From Atrichornis clamosus (Eukaryota; Chordata; Aves; Passeriformes; Menuridae): a stretch of DNA of 64,000 nucleotides. The stretch is from NCBI GenBank assembly GCA_013400975.1, contig WBMZ01012797.1, positions 23,735 to 87,734 on the forward strand. The letters run 5' to 3'. The stretch's first letter is position 1. Each line of letters opens with the position of its first letter. Both the position numbers and the translations under genes were made by a program. The notes under the pieces are model-generated. The model did no database searches, was not told the origin of the DNA, and worked only from the letters and a program-made list of their open reading frames with translations. Shown one piece after another: positions 1-13,612 of this stretch.

Positions 1-1714
1 CAAGAACTGTGTCTGAGAAAGGTAAGAGCGCTATTTTGGCAGAAATACCACCTTATTTTGGCTTTAAACAGATCATGAAGTAGTACCTCAGGCTACTTAC
101 ATGCAGGACTACTTCTTCATGCTCAAATAACTGTAGCCGAGCCCAAAATTTTAATCTGTGTACAAGACTGTCTCCTGTTCATTTTAGACATAATTTAATG
201 TTCCCATGTCTTTGTTATTCCTTTATTATACAGGTGTAATGAAATATACATTGGTCACCACCTTGAGGCTACTCAGAGAATGAAGCAATATAGTGTGTGG
301 ATCATGCTTGTTAACTGCAGTTTCATGTTGTGACTACATCCCACCATTTTCTGAAAAGTAATGACTTTCAAAAAGATTCTGCAGGCTATGCAGGGTCTTT
401 GTATTAACCTATAATATACCAATTATGTCTCAGCTCCTCTGTTTTGCTCACTCTCTCATGAACATAATCTTGCAGACAATGCCAGTGGCAACTTCTGAGC
501 TGGTGTTTCTTTTTTTAAGTGGGAGGCAATTACTGACGGGATGTAATCTGTTGGATTTCATTCCTCACTGTGACTCATTAAAGCCTACTTTACCTTCTGT
601 GAAAACTAGAAAGGCTAACTCTTCCCCCATATGCCCTTTAAAAAAAAATTAAAAATATTTGCTAGTAACTATCTGGCAAATAATACAAGGTAATCAGCCA
701 TTTCTAGCACATCTTGCTGTACATTTTAATTAATGAGATTGTGACAGACAGATGAGGGTCTGGAAAAAAATTGCACTTGCATGAAAAATACATATTTACT
801 TTAAGATGAAGAAACAGCAATTAGATGTGGCTCATATTTTTCTGTAATAAACAGAAAATTATATTGTATATGGTTAAATATAAGCCTGTTTATTTTCCAT
901 CTCTTACAGTACCTTCTGCTCTTATTCATACAAATGCAAATAGACTAACTTCAGTGGAGGGAGGGTAATAGGTAGGAATCTGCCTATATATAGTAAACCT
1001 GCATGCACACATTTAGATAAATGAAAGCACCACGCATGTCCACAACAGCAGTCTAACGCACTTCAGACAAAAGACGTGCTAAGTACCGCAAAGTGAAAGA
1101 ATTCCAAATGGCACCTTCAAATGGTTGTAATCACTTTTATGCATTCTTTCACCTTCCCAAGCACAAAAAATAATTATATAAATTTTTTAAAACCTGTGAA
1201 TTTTAATAGGCTTTCAGTCATCTTCTCATTGCTGTTCTTTAAAGTGGATCTGTTTAACTGAAATAATTCAATATAAAAATTATTTCAAAATGAATGAAAA
1301 AACATGGCTGTTTTGATCTGTATGTGGGTTTTTTAGCATTATATGGCAGACGCTTTCTTCAGAAATTACAGTTTCTTTTAATGTTTATATATTATTATTA
1401 TTATTACTGCAAATATTTCACCAATTAAAATATAAATAAAGACACATAAATACATAATATGTATATAAATAACCATTCAATGAAGACTCTATAGGATTTA
1501 GTCCTGGGACCAGTATAATTTTCTAATGGCACTTGCTAAATATTCTAAACACTCCCAGAGATCAACAGGACAGAATTGTTGAAATAAACCATATGGTATT
1601 TCTATAAAATAATAACAAAATAGCATGTAAAAGCACCAAACAACAAGGTTCTTAAATTTTCCTTAAGATTAGGAAGGGAATTGGAGAAGCATGGAGAAAT
1701 ATGCATCAATACGT
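1..1714. other. AT-rich unique DNA, no gene seen
   Basis: I see no splice-bounded coding block, RNA gene or recognisable transposon here. The sequence is A+T-rich with short A and T runs and a five-unit ATT run near 1391-1405. The 75-codon frame at 425-652 has no recognisable motif and is what chance allows in such DNA. Confidence 0.6.
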
Positions 1715-2034
1715 GATAAGAGGGTAAAGAAGATGGAGACAGGCTCCTCTCAGAGGTATTCAGTGACAGGACAAGAGGCAATGGGCACGAACGGAAACAC
1801 AAGAAAGTACATTTAAATTAAGGGTTTACTTTTTTTACTATGAGATTGGTTGAGCAATGGAACAGGTTGCTCAGGAATATGTCATTGAGTCCTCATCCTC
1901 GGAGATACTCAAAACCCAACTGAACATGCTTCCAAGCAAGCTGTTGTAGCTGACCCTACTTTCAGCATGAAGGAATTGAACTAGAGAGTGAGCCTCCATA
2001 GATCTTTTTGAGTTTCTGCTGTTCTGTGATGCTG
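1715..2034 (+). repeat. CR1 LINE 3' fragment
   Basis: A 5'-truncated CR1 LINE. In order it shows the 3' coding and UTR landmarks: a block reading gaagatggagacaggctcct, then cagtgacaggacaagaggca, a degenerate 'ctatgagattggttgagcaatgg' equivalent, 'aacaggttgctcagg', 'tcctcggagatactcaaaac' and a tail near 2020-2034 resembling the CR1 terminal octamer repeats (ctgttctgtgatgctgtg). Truncation at the 5' end is usual for CR1. It carries many substitutions and small indels, so it is an old, dead copy. The reverse-strand frame across it is a shadow. Confidence 0.85.
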
Positions 2035-5000
2035 TGCATTTTTGCTCTCTGCCTCCTTAAAGTGAAATTATGTAGCCTTCATTCAAGACAGACGCAGAAG
2101 TTTTTACTGAAGGATTTAGGGAGAGATTTTCTGAAGTATTTGCTTTTTCCACTTAAACAATTCACATCACCAATACACAGCTAATCTACTGAAGGAAATA
2201 TCTGCAATTATAGTCAAAAACCCATCCACTGATGCCAGCAGCACTGCAGTGTAACTTTCTCATGTTCATTAACGTCATACTAATTTAATTGTTTTTGTAC
2301 ACCACTGAATTTCTTTTTCTCCACTTTAAATATCATTCTTTCAATAGCTTTGTTCTACCACGAGTTTATTAAAGGAAACAAAGGAGTATCCAACAGCGCT
2401 GCCCATAATGAGCATCATGAAACATCACAGCATGTTTTAACAGGGAAATATTCCTCTGCAATAACATCAGATATTCTAAAACCACATTTTTTATTTCATT
2501 TAAGTTTAAGTATATTTATTAGAAAGAAAATCCCAACAACAATAACAAAAAAAATCCCTAAAAATGTTGGTCAGTTTCAGGAAATTCTGAAAAGACAAAT
2601 GAACAAGAGAAAAGCCTTTTACATTTCCAGGTAGAAAAAGAAGATCTCTGTTATGTACATGATCCACAAAGTGCTGAAGGTGAGAAAGCTTTCTGGCAAA
2701 ATATCATCACATTTCTGTCTTTTATAGAATTCTCTAAGTGATTTCAGTGGTCATTGTCAGAGATATTAAATTGGTCCCTATGGGCATAAAAACGGATGTG
2801 CGGCAGTCTTTATGTCTCACATAACTGATATATCATTTTAAGCCAAATAGCTTAAAATGTATTGTATTGATAAATAAAATCATAAGTATCTACTGTACCT
2901 TTACAGTACTCTGTTCAGCTACTTTTCAAATATTTAGCTTTCAGTTCCCACCTTAGTGTTTGCTGAATGCAAATTCTTAATATATTAGCTTACTGACAAA
3001 AATAATTAAATTAATAATATGTTTCCTTAAGACCTCTGCCAGCTGTGTTTTCTTATCCTAAAGATTAAAAGGATCTTTGAGTATGCACAGAGATTCTGAA
3101 AGTCCATATTCTAGTTTCACACCTTACTGATGGCAGAATGAATTTATACAGGTCCCCAGCTGCAATATGGAGATTCCTCATCTATAAAATGATTTGAAAT
3201 GGAAGATGTATAGATAGACTGGCTGTGAATGAGTTGAAAAGGGACTTATCACTATCATTTACGTTTATATTTTTGAAACAAAAGTGAGTCTAAACATTTT
3301 CCAAGAGAACAGTACAGCACAGCAAAGGAGCCATTTCTGAATAAAACTTTGAATTAGCATTATTTTGTAGCTCCTAAGAGGAATTAGCACTCTTAATTAT
3401 CCAGATAAATAAAAGTATGGAAAAAATTATTTACTCATCAATATGTAACTTACAAAGCAGGAAATGCTAAGGTCAAAAATCTTGAGATTATTGCAAAAAT
3501 AAATCTAGAATTGTTTAAACACAAAACTGCCTATTCTTGAATTCTTCTTATTCTCAGGACAGCTTTATTCTGTGACTGAGTTAAATTTCATTTCTTGAGG
3601 TCAGTCATGAGAATGCAATTGTATATAACTGTAGGAAAAATAGTTTAAGTGATATAGGATTTTTTAATCTGATCTGGAGATCAGATTTCATGTGATCTAT
3701 GATTTGTCAAGAGTTAAAAAAAGACTTATTACAATCATAGCACTGAAACTGTGATGGTAAAAGGAAGAGACAGAAAATAATGTGTAATTCAGTTCTAAAG
3801 GACTCTTCCTTAGAAGCCAGCATACAACTTCAATCTTCCCCAATAAATTTTCTGTGCACAGAATAAGATAGACTATTATCCCTAATGATTAATTTCTTGC
3901 TGTAGTCCACAGATTAAAAGACATGGAAGAGGAGATGGGATGGATAAATCATTCTGTCTGGTTAGTAAAAATTTTATGTGTATTTGCATATCTAAATATA
4001 TGATCCCATCATTGTAAGACTATGTCAAAAGCTTCAGTTTTTGTTCACACAGGTGTCTGTTATCAGAAACCTGAAAATGCAAGGTCAGTTTTGAGGAAAG
4101 TCAAGTTTGATTAGACAAACTTTCAGTTCAAAGTGCTTCAGTAAGCCTTAATTCACTAAATCAACTCAAATAATGCTAAAAACAAGGCTACTTTAAAGAT
4201 CTTCTACTCTATTGCACCATTTGTATTAAAAAATATCCCACAAAATTCTCAGAGTAATGCTCTGTGGGTGTGGGCTATCTAGTACTGTATTTTATTTTTC
4301 CCATAATGTTTATTGATGAACAAGAAAAGGCACATTAAAGAATTAATTAATATTTGAAATTGTAGTCCTGTAGTCCAAGAAATATATCATTGCTATGAGT
4401 CATAAAAGATACAGGCTTTTGCCACCATTGGAGCCTGAAGAAGTGTGTAGACTTGTCTTGGCCTGAGCTAGGTTTAGATTGTTTAAGCTGTCATAATAAT
4501 TGCTTAATGATCAGGTAATGACAGATTGTCTTGGGAGTTTGTTTATCTTCATGAATACCATATATGGTAAATGTTTCACAAATCTGCACAGGATCAGTGA
4601 AGGAAGAGCAAATAAACAGCCTGCATTAGCAAATATATGAAAGTCGCATGAAGCAGATCAAAGACGGAGAAGGAAGAAATCTCTCTCCATCAAACCTGTT
4701 TTCTCCTGGTGAAGAACATCTGTCATAACCAGCTCTTTGCACCCCTTGTATCCATCTGGAGTAAGGAAGGTACATCAGCCTCAGGACTTAGACAGGCAGT
4801 ATAAGATTGAATATAGTACCAGAGAAAAAAGGATAAATAGAGGAAAATGGTTTTCTTGTGTATGACAGTGATAAACTTTGCTGAAAGGGTTCTTAGTTCA
4901 TTAATTTTATAATTAACATTAGTTTTACATAAGTTCATTGATACTCATGTAAGGCTGTCCTCTTTTACCCATCGTTTACTTCTGAATGCTACATGACATG

Positions 5001-6013
5001 TAGGGAATGCAAGCACTGTGTCAGTGCTGAACATTGTCATTTGGCACACTGGATTAACTCAAGTAAATTCTTTACCTGATACAGTTTTGTTTATGAGCCT
5101 GTTGGCATCCTTTTTCCTTTTGATCCAGAACTATGTTAAAAGTTTATGTATCACTAAATGCTCAGTCAGAAACATATTTATCTGAAAGTATAACAACAAT
5201 AATGCCCTAACCCCTCACCCCCTCTTTAAAACATATTTTGTGCACAAATGGCTTATTAGTCTTTTCTTTGTGTTGTATTAATCAGCTTTTTGGGTAACTC
5301 ACCTTTATAATCCTTATTCAGTCTTGGTCTTAGTGTATACAGTCAAAAAGTGTTACACAAAGGTAAACCAAATTCATACTCAATATATTCCTGAATTTGA
5401 ATGCACTTTGTTAAACACAATAACACATTTGGAAATATGAACACAAATAAGTTTTAATTGATATTAACCCCAGTTATTTTTCTTGAATTTCAATGTAAAC
5501 CAGTGCTTTTCTTTTGCTACTGAGTTTAATGTAAAGACTACACTATTTAGCAAGAGTTACTTCAATTATTTAAATATATTTATGATGTGGTCTGTGTTTC
5601 CATTGTGTATTATATGTATTTTTATTGCATGGATTTGATTTTAATCCAAATTTGGAATGCTTTTCGTAAGACTATAGGGTTGTTTGCTTTTTTTTTTCCC
5701 TCAAGTTTAGTGAAAATCTGATACAGATTGGTTTGGAGCTCTTTGTGAATACTCAAAGCTTACTAATCCTGTTCTCTTCTCTTTTGCACTCTCCAAGGGT
5801 GCTTTATGCTTACTTTTGTAATTGAGAAGGTGACTATTTTTAATTGAAAGGGTTCTTTGATTCTGTTAGTCTTACAATTTGCAGTTAGAAATATGTTTGC
5901 TTCTCTTTGGAGACTCAACATTTAGTGCTAAATTAATGAAGAATAAAGACCTACTGATGACAATAATTACTGCTTATTTAAGAACATATGCAAGTAAGTA
6001 ATCTTTAAATTCT
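2035..6013. other. AT-rich unique DNA, no gene seen
   Basis: About 4 kb without a repeat I can name. It contains scattered short A/T runs, for example T-rich sequence near 5687-5699. The 94-codon frame at 2350-2634 is low in information and unlike any family I know. No microsatellite of note. Confidence 0.55.
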
Positions 6014-6522
6014 TGTCCTAGTTTCGGTCAAGGATGTGAGAGGGCAGAATCTGAAGTTGTGTGGGAGTGTCTAGGTTGTTATTCTATACCACACATGCCT
6101 GACTGGGGGATACTCACTTCTGAGAAGAAGGGGTTGCAGCAATTTTGTCCTTTTCTGGGGGGCAAGCAGCAAACGGAGTGGTGGGGTAACACTGGTCCTG
6201 ACTGAAGGGTTTGTCCACGATTGTTTTTCATTGTCTCAGGCTTGGGGAAAAAGTGTGTGCACAGAAGGTCGAGGGACTATTTTGTTCTTTGTCTCTTTAA
6301 CTGGCTGTGGTCACCTCAGGTTGGACTCAATGAGGGTTTTGCTTGTGATCACCCTCTTTTACACTCTGTTATTGTTACTGTTCTTTTTTTTATCTCATGG
6401 CTGTTCCCAGTAAATTGTTATCTCAAGCCTTATTCTCTGCCTTTTCTCTCTCTCTGCTGAGGGACTGAAGGGAGGGGAGCAGGTGTGAGTGGCTTAATTT
6501 CCAGTCAGGAATTTTTCCATAG
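6014..6522 (+). mobile_element. Old solo LTR of an endogenous retrovirus
   Basis: The left edge tgtcctagtttcggtcaagg matches the usual start of a bird LTR family (TGTCCTGGTTTCGGCTGGGA-like). The right part matches the conserved LTR 3' module: ctgttcccagtaaattgtta, ttatctcaagcc, a C/T-rich stretch, then gaagggaggggagcaggtg, gagtggcttaatttccagtc and a decayed terminus near 6522. No retroviral gag or pol is seen on either side, so it is a solo LTR. A target-site duplication is not convincing (attct before, ttcct after). The overlapping 79- and 60-codon frames at 6221-6460 lie wholly inside it and are not genes. Boundaries are good to about 10 bases. Confidence 0.7.
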
Positions 6523-7399
6523 TTCCTTGCATTTATTGACTATTTTAATAGGTGCTTTTAGCACTCAGAGGATTGAGCCTTTATTTATTCTTAAGTTCAA
6601 TATATTAATTTAGAAGTTAATGTAAAACACTGGTATTTTCGTTAAAATTCTTTGCAATTTCAAATTCCTGGGGAAAAAAATAATCAATTCATATTAAGTT
6701 TCTGGGAAAGAAATAAAAAATTCATATGGGTTTGAGCTGGATTTTTATATCCAAGGTCAGCTTGTTATCTATTATGCTGCTTTAGTATTAAAATTACAAT
6801 TATTCACCTCAATGTTCATGGTTCCTGTTTCTTGGGAGAATTAGGAAGTAAACAAAGTGGATAACTGCAATGCTTCTATGGTTGTTCTTAGTTTTCCAGA
6901 GATTCAAGTAGTGAAAATAGATTACAGTCTTGCATATATGGCTCTGGCCTTTGTTTTCAGGATGGAAACTGAAATATTTAAATTTACTGGTGCTTAAGAA
7001 GAAACAGAGGATACAATTTAATGTATATGCATATTGAGAAGGAAAACAAAACTAGACATTGGAGAAGAAGTAGAAAAATTAAAGGACTCTAGTTACAGCT
7101 ACCTAATATAGCTTGTAATACACACTGATAATGTTTCTTAAGAAATGGAAAAAAGGTACCTAGAAGTCAAATTCTGATTTTTTTTTATCTCTGATCCCTA
7201 AGTAACACATAATTTGACAGGCTGCACTAAAGACACTGGATATAAAGGAAAAAACATTGCAAATTATATTGCAGGACTCTCTTAAATAGATAGAGACAAA
7301 AGGAAAGAAAGAAAAGTAATAAAATTCTGGTACTTAGGAAAAGAATGAAAACAAAGAGGTGAAAGCAAAATAAGTGGATATGGGTAATATGAAATAGTA
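6523..7399. other. AT-rich unique DNA, no gene seen
   Basis: No coding, RNA or named repeat signal is visible. Purine-rich stretches such as 7285-7340 are low complexity only. Confidence 0.5.
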
Positions 7400-7606
7400 A
7401 GTGGAATAATTTATGTTGGAAGAGATCCTTAAGATTATCAAATGCAACCATTAAGCTAATACTACAAAATCCAGAAGTCCCTAATGCCATATCTATGTCT
7501 TTTAAATATTCCCAGAGATGGTGATTCATCCTCTTCCCTGGGCAGCCTGTTCCAATGTTTGACAGCTCTTCTGGCAAAGAAGTTTTTCCTTGATCTTGTA
7601 CAAAAA
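7400..7606 (-). repeat. CR1 LINE 3' fragment, reverse strand
   Basis: Reverse-orientation CR1 tail. On the plus strand it starts with ttggaagagatccttaagat and continues with a decayed version of the CR1 'catcaagtccaacc' block, 'ccatatctatgtcttttaaa', 'agagatggtgattcatcctc', 'ttccctgggcagcctgttcc' and 'gcaaagaagtttttccttga'. These are the reverse complement of the well-known 3' end of CR1. It is truncated at its 5' end and old. The 116-codon reverse frame at 7227-7577 overlaps it and is not a gene. Confidence 0.85.
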
Positions 7607-10600
7607 ATCTTGTGGGAAAGAAAAATGAATTGAATTGTGTATATTAACTTTCAGATTAACATATTCCACTGGGTTGGTTAGTGCCTAATTTTTGATAAAA
7701 CTCATATACATTAGCTGAAAAACGTAATCTGTTTTACAATTGATTGGTTATAACAGATGTGTTAAAAGACACAAATGGCTACTTACAGAAAGCTAGAGAA
7801 GTGGGGAAAGTAAGAAATTCCATGCTTTAATTGTTACCCAAGTACCTCTTAGTAGTTTTTAAACCTCTCACTATCATTTAAAAGATTTTTTTTTTTTTTT
7901 GTTAAGCATTTCTCCTGTAACACAGAACCTTTTTGTTTTCCCTTTCTTCATTTCAAAAAGACAGCAAAGGTAACATCATCTCCTCTGCAGCTTAAGGACA
8001 GCAAGTGACTCAGCAAATGGAAGGATCTAGGATGGAATAATTTACACCATATCACACAGGAGTTACACATTTAAATATGGACTGGAACTTGGTATTTCTT
8101 AGCTCTGTATTATAGTGCAGATCATTGCACCATTGTTGATCTCTGGTATAGTTTCTGATAAAACCTGTCTGAGTCAAGGTGTTCACTGTTTAAGATGTAT
8201 ATTTAGACCATTTCAGCAGCCATAGTTGAAAATGACCCACGTAGAACATCAAAGAAGTGCTGTTCAAGAACAACAGAAGTGTGCTGTAGTTTCGGTCTTT
8301 GAATTGGTGGTTCATTTTCAGGTTAGATATACAATGGGATAGTTTCTTGAATCAGGGTTTAAATATTTTTACTTTTAATAGAGTTGAGATTTTTAAACTT
8401 TTGTTTAGAGAGAAATGATGTCTTTGAAATGATTAGCGTTTACAATGTCATCATTTCAGAATGTTTGAGAGTTTATTCCTTGATGAAAATTCTTGGTCCA
8501 TAATATGAAATATTAAAAATTAACTATATTTAAATTGCATTGAAATATTTTTCTTTTAAAAAGTAACACTTTTTACTTAGACCTTAAAGAACTAAAGATT
8601 TTTTTTTTAGTATTAGAATAGTAAATATATATCTATTGGAAGATTTAATTGTAATGCCTGTAAATATCTTGTTGAATATAAACCACTGATGATCAAATAT
8701 CTGATCAATGTTAACCTAAACATTATTTGGAAACCCTGTTATATGACATATTTTTCTCTTATCTCTATTTTAGGACATGTAGTAGGCCAGACATTAGCAC
8801 ATATGTGCAAGTCTTTAATGAACTTCAGTAGAGAGCAATAGAGAAACTTAATATTTATGCTGCTTTGTTACAAGTGACAGAATATATTGGCGAAAGAAAG
8901 TTAAAAAAAAAAAAAGAAAAGGAGGGGAGGATGCTGTTTGGCTGACAGTGTATCACAAAACTTTGATTAAGAGGTAATTTGAACTATTTAATGACACAGT
9001 ATTTAGATTTTTATTCTTCACTTAAATTTTGCATTTGCATTAATTGGCATGTCCTGCACATACTTAACTGTCTTCTCCCTGCACTTAGATAATTACAAGT
9101 TTAATTATGATATTTAATATATTGGAGGCTAGATTTGGAACTGAATTTTTGGTAAATAATATAGTAAATTTTTTACCTTTCCTCTGTGTTTCTAGAAATA
9201 TTTAATCAAATATCAAGTTTAGTGGACTGGATTAATTTTTATTATAACTGTCTGGGAAAGGTATCCCTTTATAAGATAGCATTAAAGATATCTTCTAATG
9301 TTTGATTTAATATTTATTAAATTTTGCTCTTAAAAATAAATTATTTCTACTTACTATTCATGATTTGCAATAGTTATAAGCATGATTAAAAGTATGATAA
9401 CAAGATAATCTCAAATCCTAGTCATAATATATTAAATTAAATTGCTTTTTGTATTTAATAAAGTCAGACTATTTCTTTTGCTAGGTGCAACTGTGACTTG
9501 ATTGAGATATTCTGCAAACTTTGAATTTCTGCCAGTCAAGTATTCATCAGTAGATTTAAAAACAAAAACAAAATCCACCCAACTTTTCAAAGTTTGATTT
9601 TATATATTTTGTTTAAAAACATTATTTTCTTCAGTCTAGCATAAACACATTGTTTCTACCCAGTATCTTTTTAGTACTACAATTTTAATCTTATGTTACC
9701 TCCTATTGTTAAAGGTATTAATTGTAATATTTGGAGATTTAAGTTCTGGACTGCAAATGTGGCAGGCAGACAGTTATGTACAGGGATGTAAAAGTGAAGC
9801 AGTAAATTACAGGTGAAAATTCTACCCTATCCAAAGGGAAATTATTCTGAGATTTACTTTGCAATGTACATTTAAACACCAAAAGAAGTTATTGACTTTG
9901 CTGGTCACTTTCCATTGTGCTGATGCTACTGTAAATGCACTGATTCCAAGAAAGCAAATTCTGATAAGCATAATTTTACAAATTATAGTAAACCAGCAAT
10001 TTTACCAAGTAAATGAAGAAATGCTGTGAAAATGATTCTTTATAATCTGATTTTTATTCTACAGTTTCATCCTCCCTCTCAGCTCTTTCATTCATTCCTC
10101 CTTTCTTCAGTTCATTTTATTTTTTGGAGAGCCAGTTTTAATATGCTTTGTTCTTATGTCAACTTTATTATGACTCACTAATGCAAAAAAATTGGGGTAA
10201 TCTTTTCTCCCCTGTAGTCCTGACTTTGACCTTTTAAGTCAGAAGATAGAAGTTAACAGAAGTTAACTTCAAGTTAGAATTCTTCCACATAATTATTAGA
10301 TCAACCTTTTACTAATGCTAGGTGGAGTGGCTGCTCAGAAGAGCGAATAGTTTAATTGTATAAATCACTGCTTACAAATGCTCAAACAGTGATTTGCAAC
10401 CTGGTTTTCCTGTATGTACATTAGGGAAGATATACCATAATGTTAATATTTTTCATTTCTAATTGATTTATATTCAATTACCTTGAATTATTATTTTGTT
10501 TTGCATTTCCAGTGCTACTGAACGCTGGTTTCATAATCTAGAAGAATGATTTCTATTCCAGATTTCTAACTATTTGGTCTATTCCTAGCAAATTTGGGTT

Positions 10601-10810
10601 AAAAACTATAATACATAGTTAGCTCTTTCATGTTTGGTATTTAACCTTTGTACATAGCGAATAACTTTTTGTCCTTCTAATGATTTTTTTTTCCCTAGAG
10701 ATCTATTCTTTGCCAGTAGCAAAGACACATCTCTCATTCTTTGTGATCCTGATGAAGGAGGAGATGGTTCCATATACTAACACAACTGCCCACAAGTTAT
10801 TCAAAGTGTT
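7607..10810. other. AT-rich unique DNA, no gene seen
   Basis: About 3.2 kb with no gene or named repeat. Homopolymers occur at about 7886-7900 (T run) and 8902-8915 (A run). A short perfect palindrome gaagttaacttc is at 10259-10270 and is preceded by a second gaagttaac, so it is probably a local duplication rather than a site. Confidence 0.55.
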
Positions 10811-11160
10811 TTATTCTCTCCTTTTAGAGGGCTCTTCAGATACAACGTAATTTTCTCCATCCTCATTGGTTTTCCTCTGTGAAAGCAGCCTTGCTGTGTG
10901 CAGCCAGGGCTCAGTGGGTGCCAGCAGCAGCCTGGGGCAGGGGCCAGGAGCAGAAGGGCTCATCAGGAGTCCAGCAGGGCAGGGCCTAACTCCAGGTTCT
11001 GTCCCACTGCTCCAGCCAGGAGCAGGACAGCCAGGGGCATCAGAGCAGACACAGCTCTTGGGCATCGGGCACATCCCTGGAGATGGAGACAGGCTGGCAT
11101 GTTGGCTTGTGAACTGACTGGGACGTGGTGGGACTGTAGCTCGGGCTGGGCCATGTATCT
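10811..11160. other. GC-rich island of unknown origin
   Basis: A ~350-base block, clearly GC-rich in its core (about 10,880-11,150), sits abruptly in AT-rich DNA. It does not match CR1 or any LTR I recognise. The reverse strand holds a 120-codon open frame (10811-11173), ending in TNEDGENYVVSEEPSKRRE, with an AATAAA-like signal in reverse just beyond its stop. A second reverse frame (10963-11163) contains a hydrophobic run, LMPLAVLLLAGAV. Neither frame resembles a family I can name, and the GC-rich codons keep all frames open by chance. It could be a decayed repeat, a processed-transcript remnant or an isolated exon. I cannot decide from sequence alone. Confidence 0.35.
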
Positions 11161-13214
11161 CAATGTTAGTCAATACCTTCCAGAAATCAGTTAAATGTTC
11201 TGGGAAACTGAAAAATAAAAGTTGATCATAACAATTAGTCTACACAAACATGTTAGGAATGTTTTCTGTATCCTTTTGTTGCTCAGTAATTGTCATACTT
11301 GAACAGTTGTGCTAACAGTTATATATCAATACTGATACATGATTGTTATATAACATCATAAAATCATGTTCAAAAGATCCAGTGTGGAGGTTTTCATAAA
11401 TAAAAGATATTTCTGCTGATAGAAATTTCTTCATGCCATTCTGCTTATGGAATCTGTGGACAAGGGTCTGTTTGGGCATCAAAATAAGGAGTGAAGATGA
11501 TTGAAATTTTTTACATAAATGAGTATTCGGTTTAATATAAACAATTCAATATGCTTAGTTATAATAAAACACTTTTTGTAAGTTGTTTTCAAAGGTCAAC
11601 AACTTCTAGTCTTTTTTTTTTTTTTAATTAAAAAGTCCAGAATCCAATAGTCATGTTCCTCAAATTTAACCTTATAAAAGCAAATCGTGTAGTAGAATCT
11701 ACAGAAAAGTCTGTCCGGGTTTGCTCTGCCATCTTACAAAGTGACACATTCTATCAGAGGGCTATTTATCCATGTCCATTTGCTACAGGTGGAACAAAAA
11801 TGATAAACTTAGCCTAGACACCTCATTATTAGTTTTATAAACTGATTTTCACAAAAAATGACAAAAAATCACCAGCGAATACACAGACCCTGTTGATCCT
11901 CTAGGCCATTTCCATGACCTCACTGAAGTATTTCAATTACAAGTAAATAAGGGGAAAAAATCCAAATTAAATGATCCAACTTTTACACTTAAAAATAGAA
12001 ATATAAACTTATTTCTGATAAGCGGTTGTAACGTGATAAAATGGATTATGTCATTAGCTGCCTTATTCATTGATAGCATTTGATTGAGTTTTTCCTAGAT
12101 TATCTACTTTTAGGACAACACAGGAAAACGCTGGGTTTCCTGGTATGGGAAAGCCTATGGAACTCTGTTAACGGCAGTTAAAATTGCTTCTTCTGGTTTT
12201 ATATCTCAAGCAGGACTGTGCCTTTGTTTCAGAAGAACTTACAAATCATTTGATGGAAAAAAAGTGCTGAAATACATTCAGTAAGCGAGGCAATCTTATT
12301 GCAGATTATATTTACAGAAGCTTATTTAAAACACAGTTTCTTTAAGAATTCTTTTTTTGATTGATGGGCTTCTATCAAACTGTATCATCTGATTGGTTCA
12401 TTTTCAAAAATTGTCCAAATAATAGAATTAATGTTTAAATGAGAGGTAAAGACTGCCAGACGATGAGTCCCAGTAGATGAGCAGGAGACTGACTACTTTT
12501 TTTTCTATGCTGTGGACAATGGCATTGTGTTCATGTTCAATATCTAACATGAGGGCTTTAAATTTAAAAAAAAAATATTAAAGAACTATTCTCTCTTACT
12601 TGAGACTTCCAGTACAGTCAGTTCAAACAGTCCTTCATATAAATATGAAGGAATGAAGCAATCTTCGTGATGCAAATTCTTCAATACAATAGAAAAATCA
12701 TCTGTTTGTAAGTGTCCGAACCAGTATTTCCTGCATGCAAACAATTTAGGCTCTTCTCAAATGTATAAACAGTAAATTTTTATAGCAAATTATCAGAAGC
12801 TTTAAGAAATTAATAAAAATTCAGTATATGCCTCTCCTAAATTAGGATTATTCTGCACCAGAATTCTTAAAAGAGATTTCATGATGTTCAAATAGCAAAA
12901 TTCCTTAGAAAATCTTACTGAAACACTGCACAACTTACATGAACTAATTTCCAGTTACTGTCTCATTTTGCCATTCCATTGAAGAGAAGTGCTACTACAC
13001 CAAACTTTTACTCATTAAGTAATTTGGTAATGACAGTAAAATTCTGAACATGAACATTAATTAAAGAATCATTCTGAAAGTAAGAGATCAGTTAGGTTTA
13101 TTTGTAAACAACATACAATAAAAGGCATATGAAATTTAATAAAAAATGTTGACCATTATGTACAAATTTTTCCATATATTTTTAGTACTGGCATTAAAAG
13201 ACTCAACCTCACAA
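11161..13214. other. AT-rich unique DNA, no gene seen
   Basis: No gene or recognisable transposon. There is a T run at about 11612-11625. The rest is ordinary AT-rich sequence. Confidence 0.55.
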
Positions 13215-13612
13215 TGACATACAAGGAGGCTGAAGAAACTGTGTCTGTTCAGCCCAGGAAACAGAAGTCTGAGTTGGGATCTTACTTTTGTTCAGTGTTA
13301 TCTACTCTTATCTGATAGAAGGGTACAGAAAATATGTGAGGCTCTTCTCAAGGGTGAGCAGTTATTGGACAAGAGGCAACAAACATCAGCTGAAACACAG
13401 ACAATTACAAATAGATATTAGGAAAATCTTTTTCACAATGAGAGTGGTCAAATCCTGGAACAGGTTGCCCATAAAGGTTTTGTAGTCTCCACCCTTGGAG
13501 TTATTCCAAACTCAGCCAGACATGGCTCTTTGGAAGCATCCTTTATTTGGGTCAGCTTTGAGCAAGAGGTTGGATAAAATGATCTCTGAAGATCTTTTCT
13601 AGCCTAAAATAT
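13215..13612 (+). repeat. CR1 LINE 3' fragment
   Basis: Plus-strand CR1 tail. Landmarks in order: 'ctgaagaaactgtgtctgttcagcc' equivalent (CR1 'gagaagctgagactgttcagcc'), 'gagttgggatcttac', 'ttggacaagaggcaacaaac', 'tagatattaggaaaatcttt', 'caatgagagtggtcaaatcc', 'tggaacaggttgcccataaa', 'agtctccacccttggagtta', and the end 'ggttggataaaatgatctct'. It is 5'-truncated. The 65-codon plus frame at 13288-13485 is the decayed C-terminal end of the CR1 reverse-transcriptase reading frame, not a host gene. Confidence 0.9.

Noticed and set aside
7227..7577. 116-codon reverse frame
   Set aside because: Part CR1 tail and part low-complexity A/T sequence giving a Phe/Leu-rich peptide; no domain.
10811..11173. 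120-codon reverse frame as a host gene
   Set aside because: No family match, no splice or conservation evidence, and GC-rich DNA opens several frames at once; kept only as an unexplained island.
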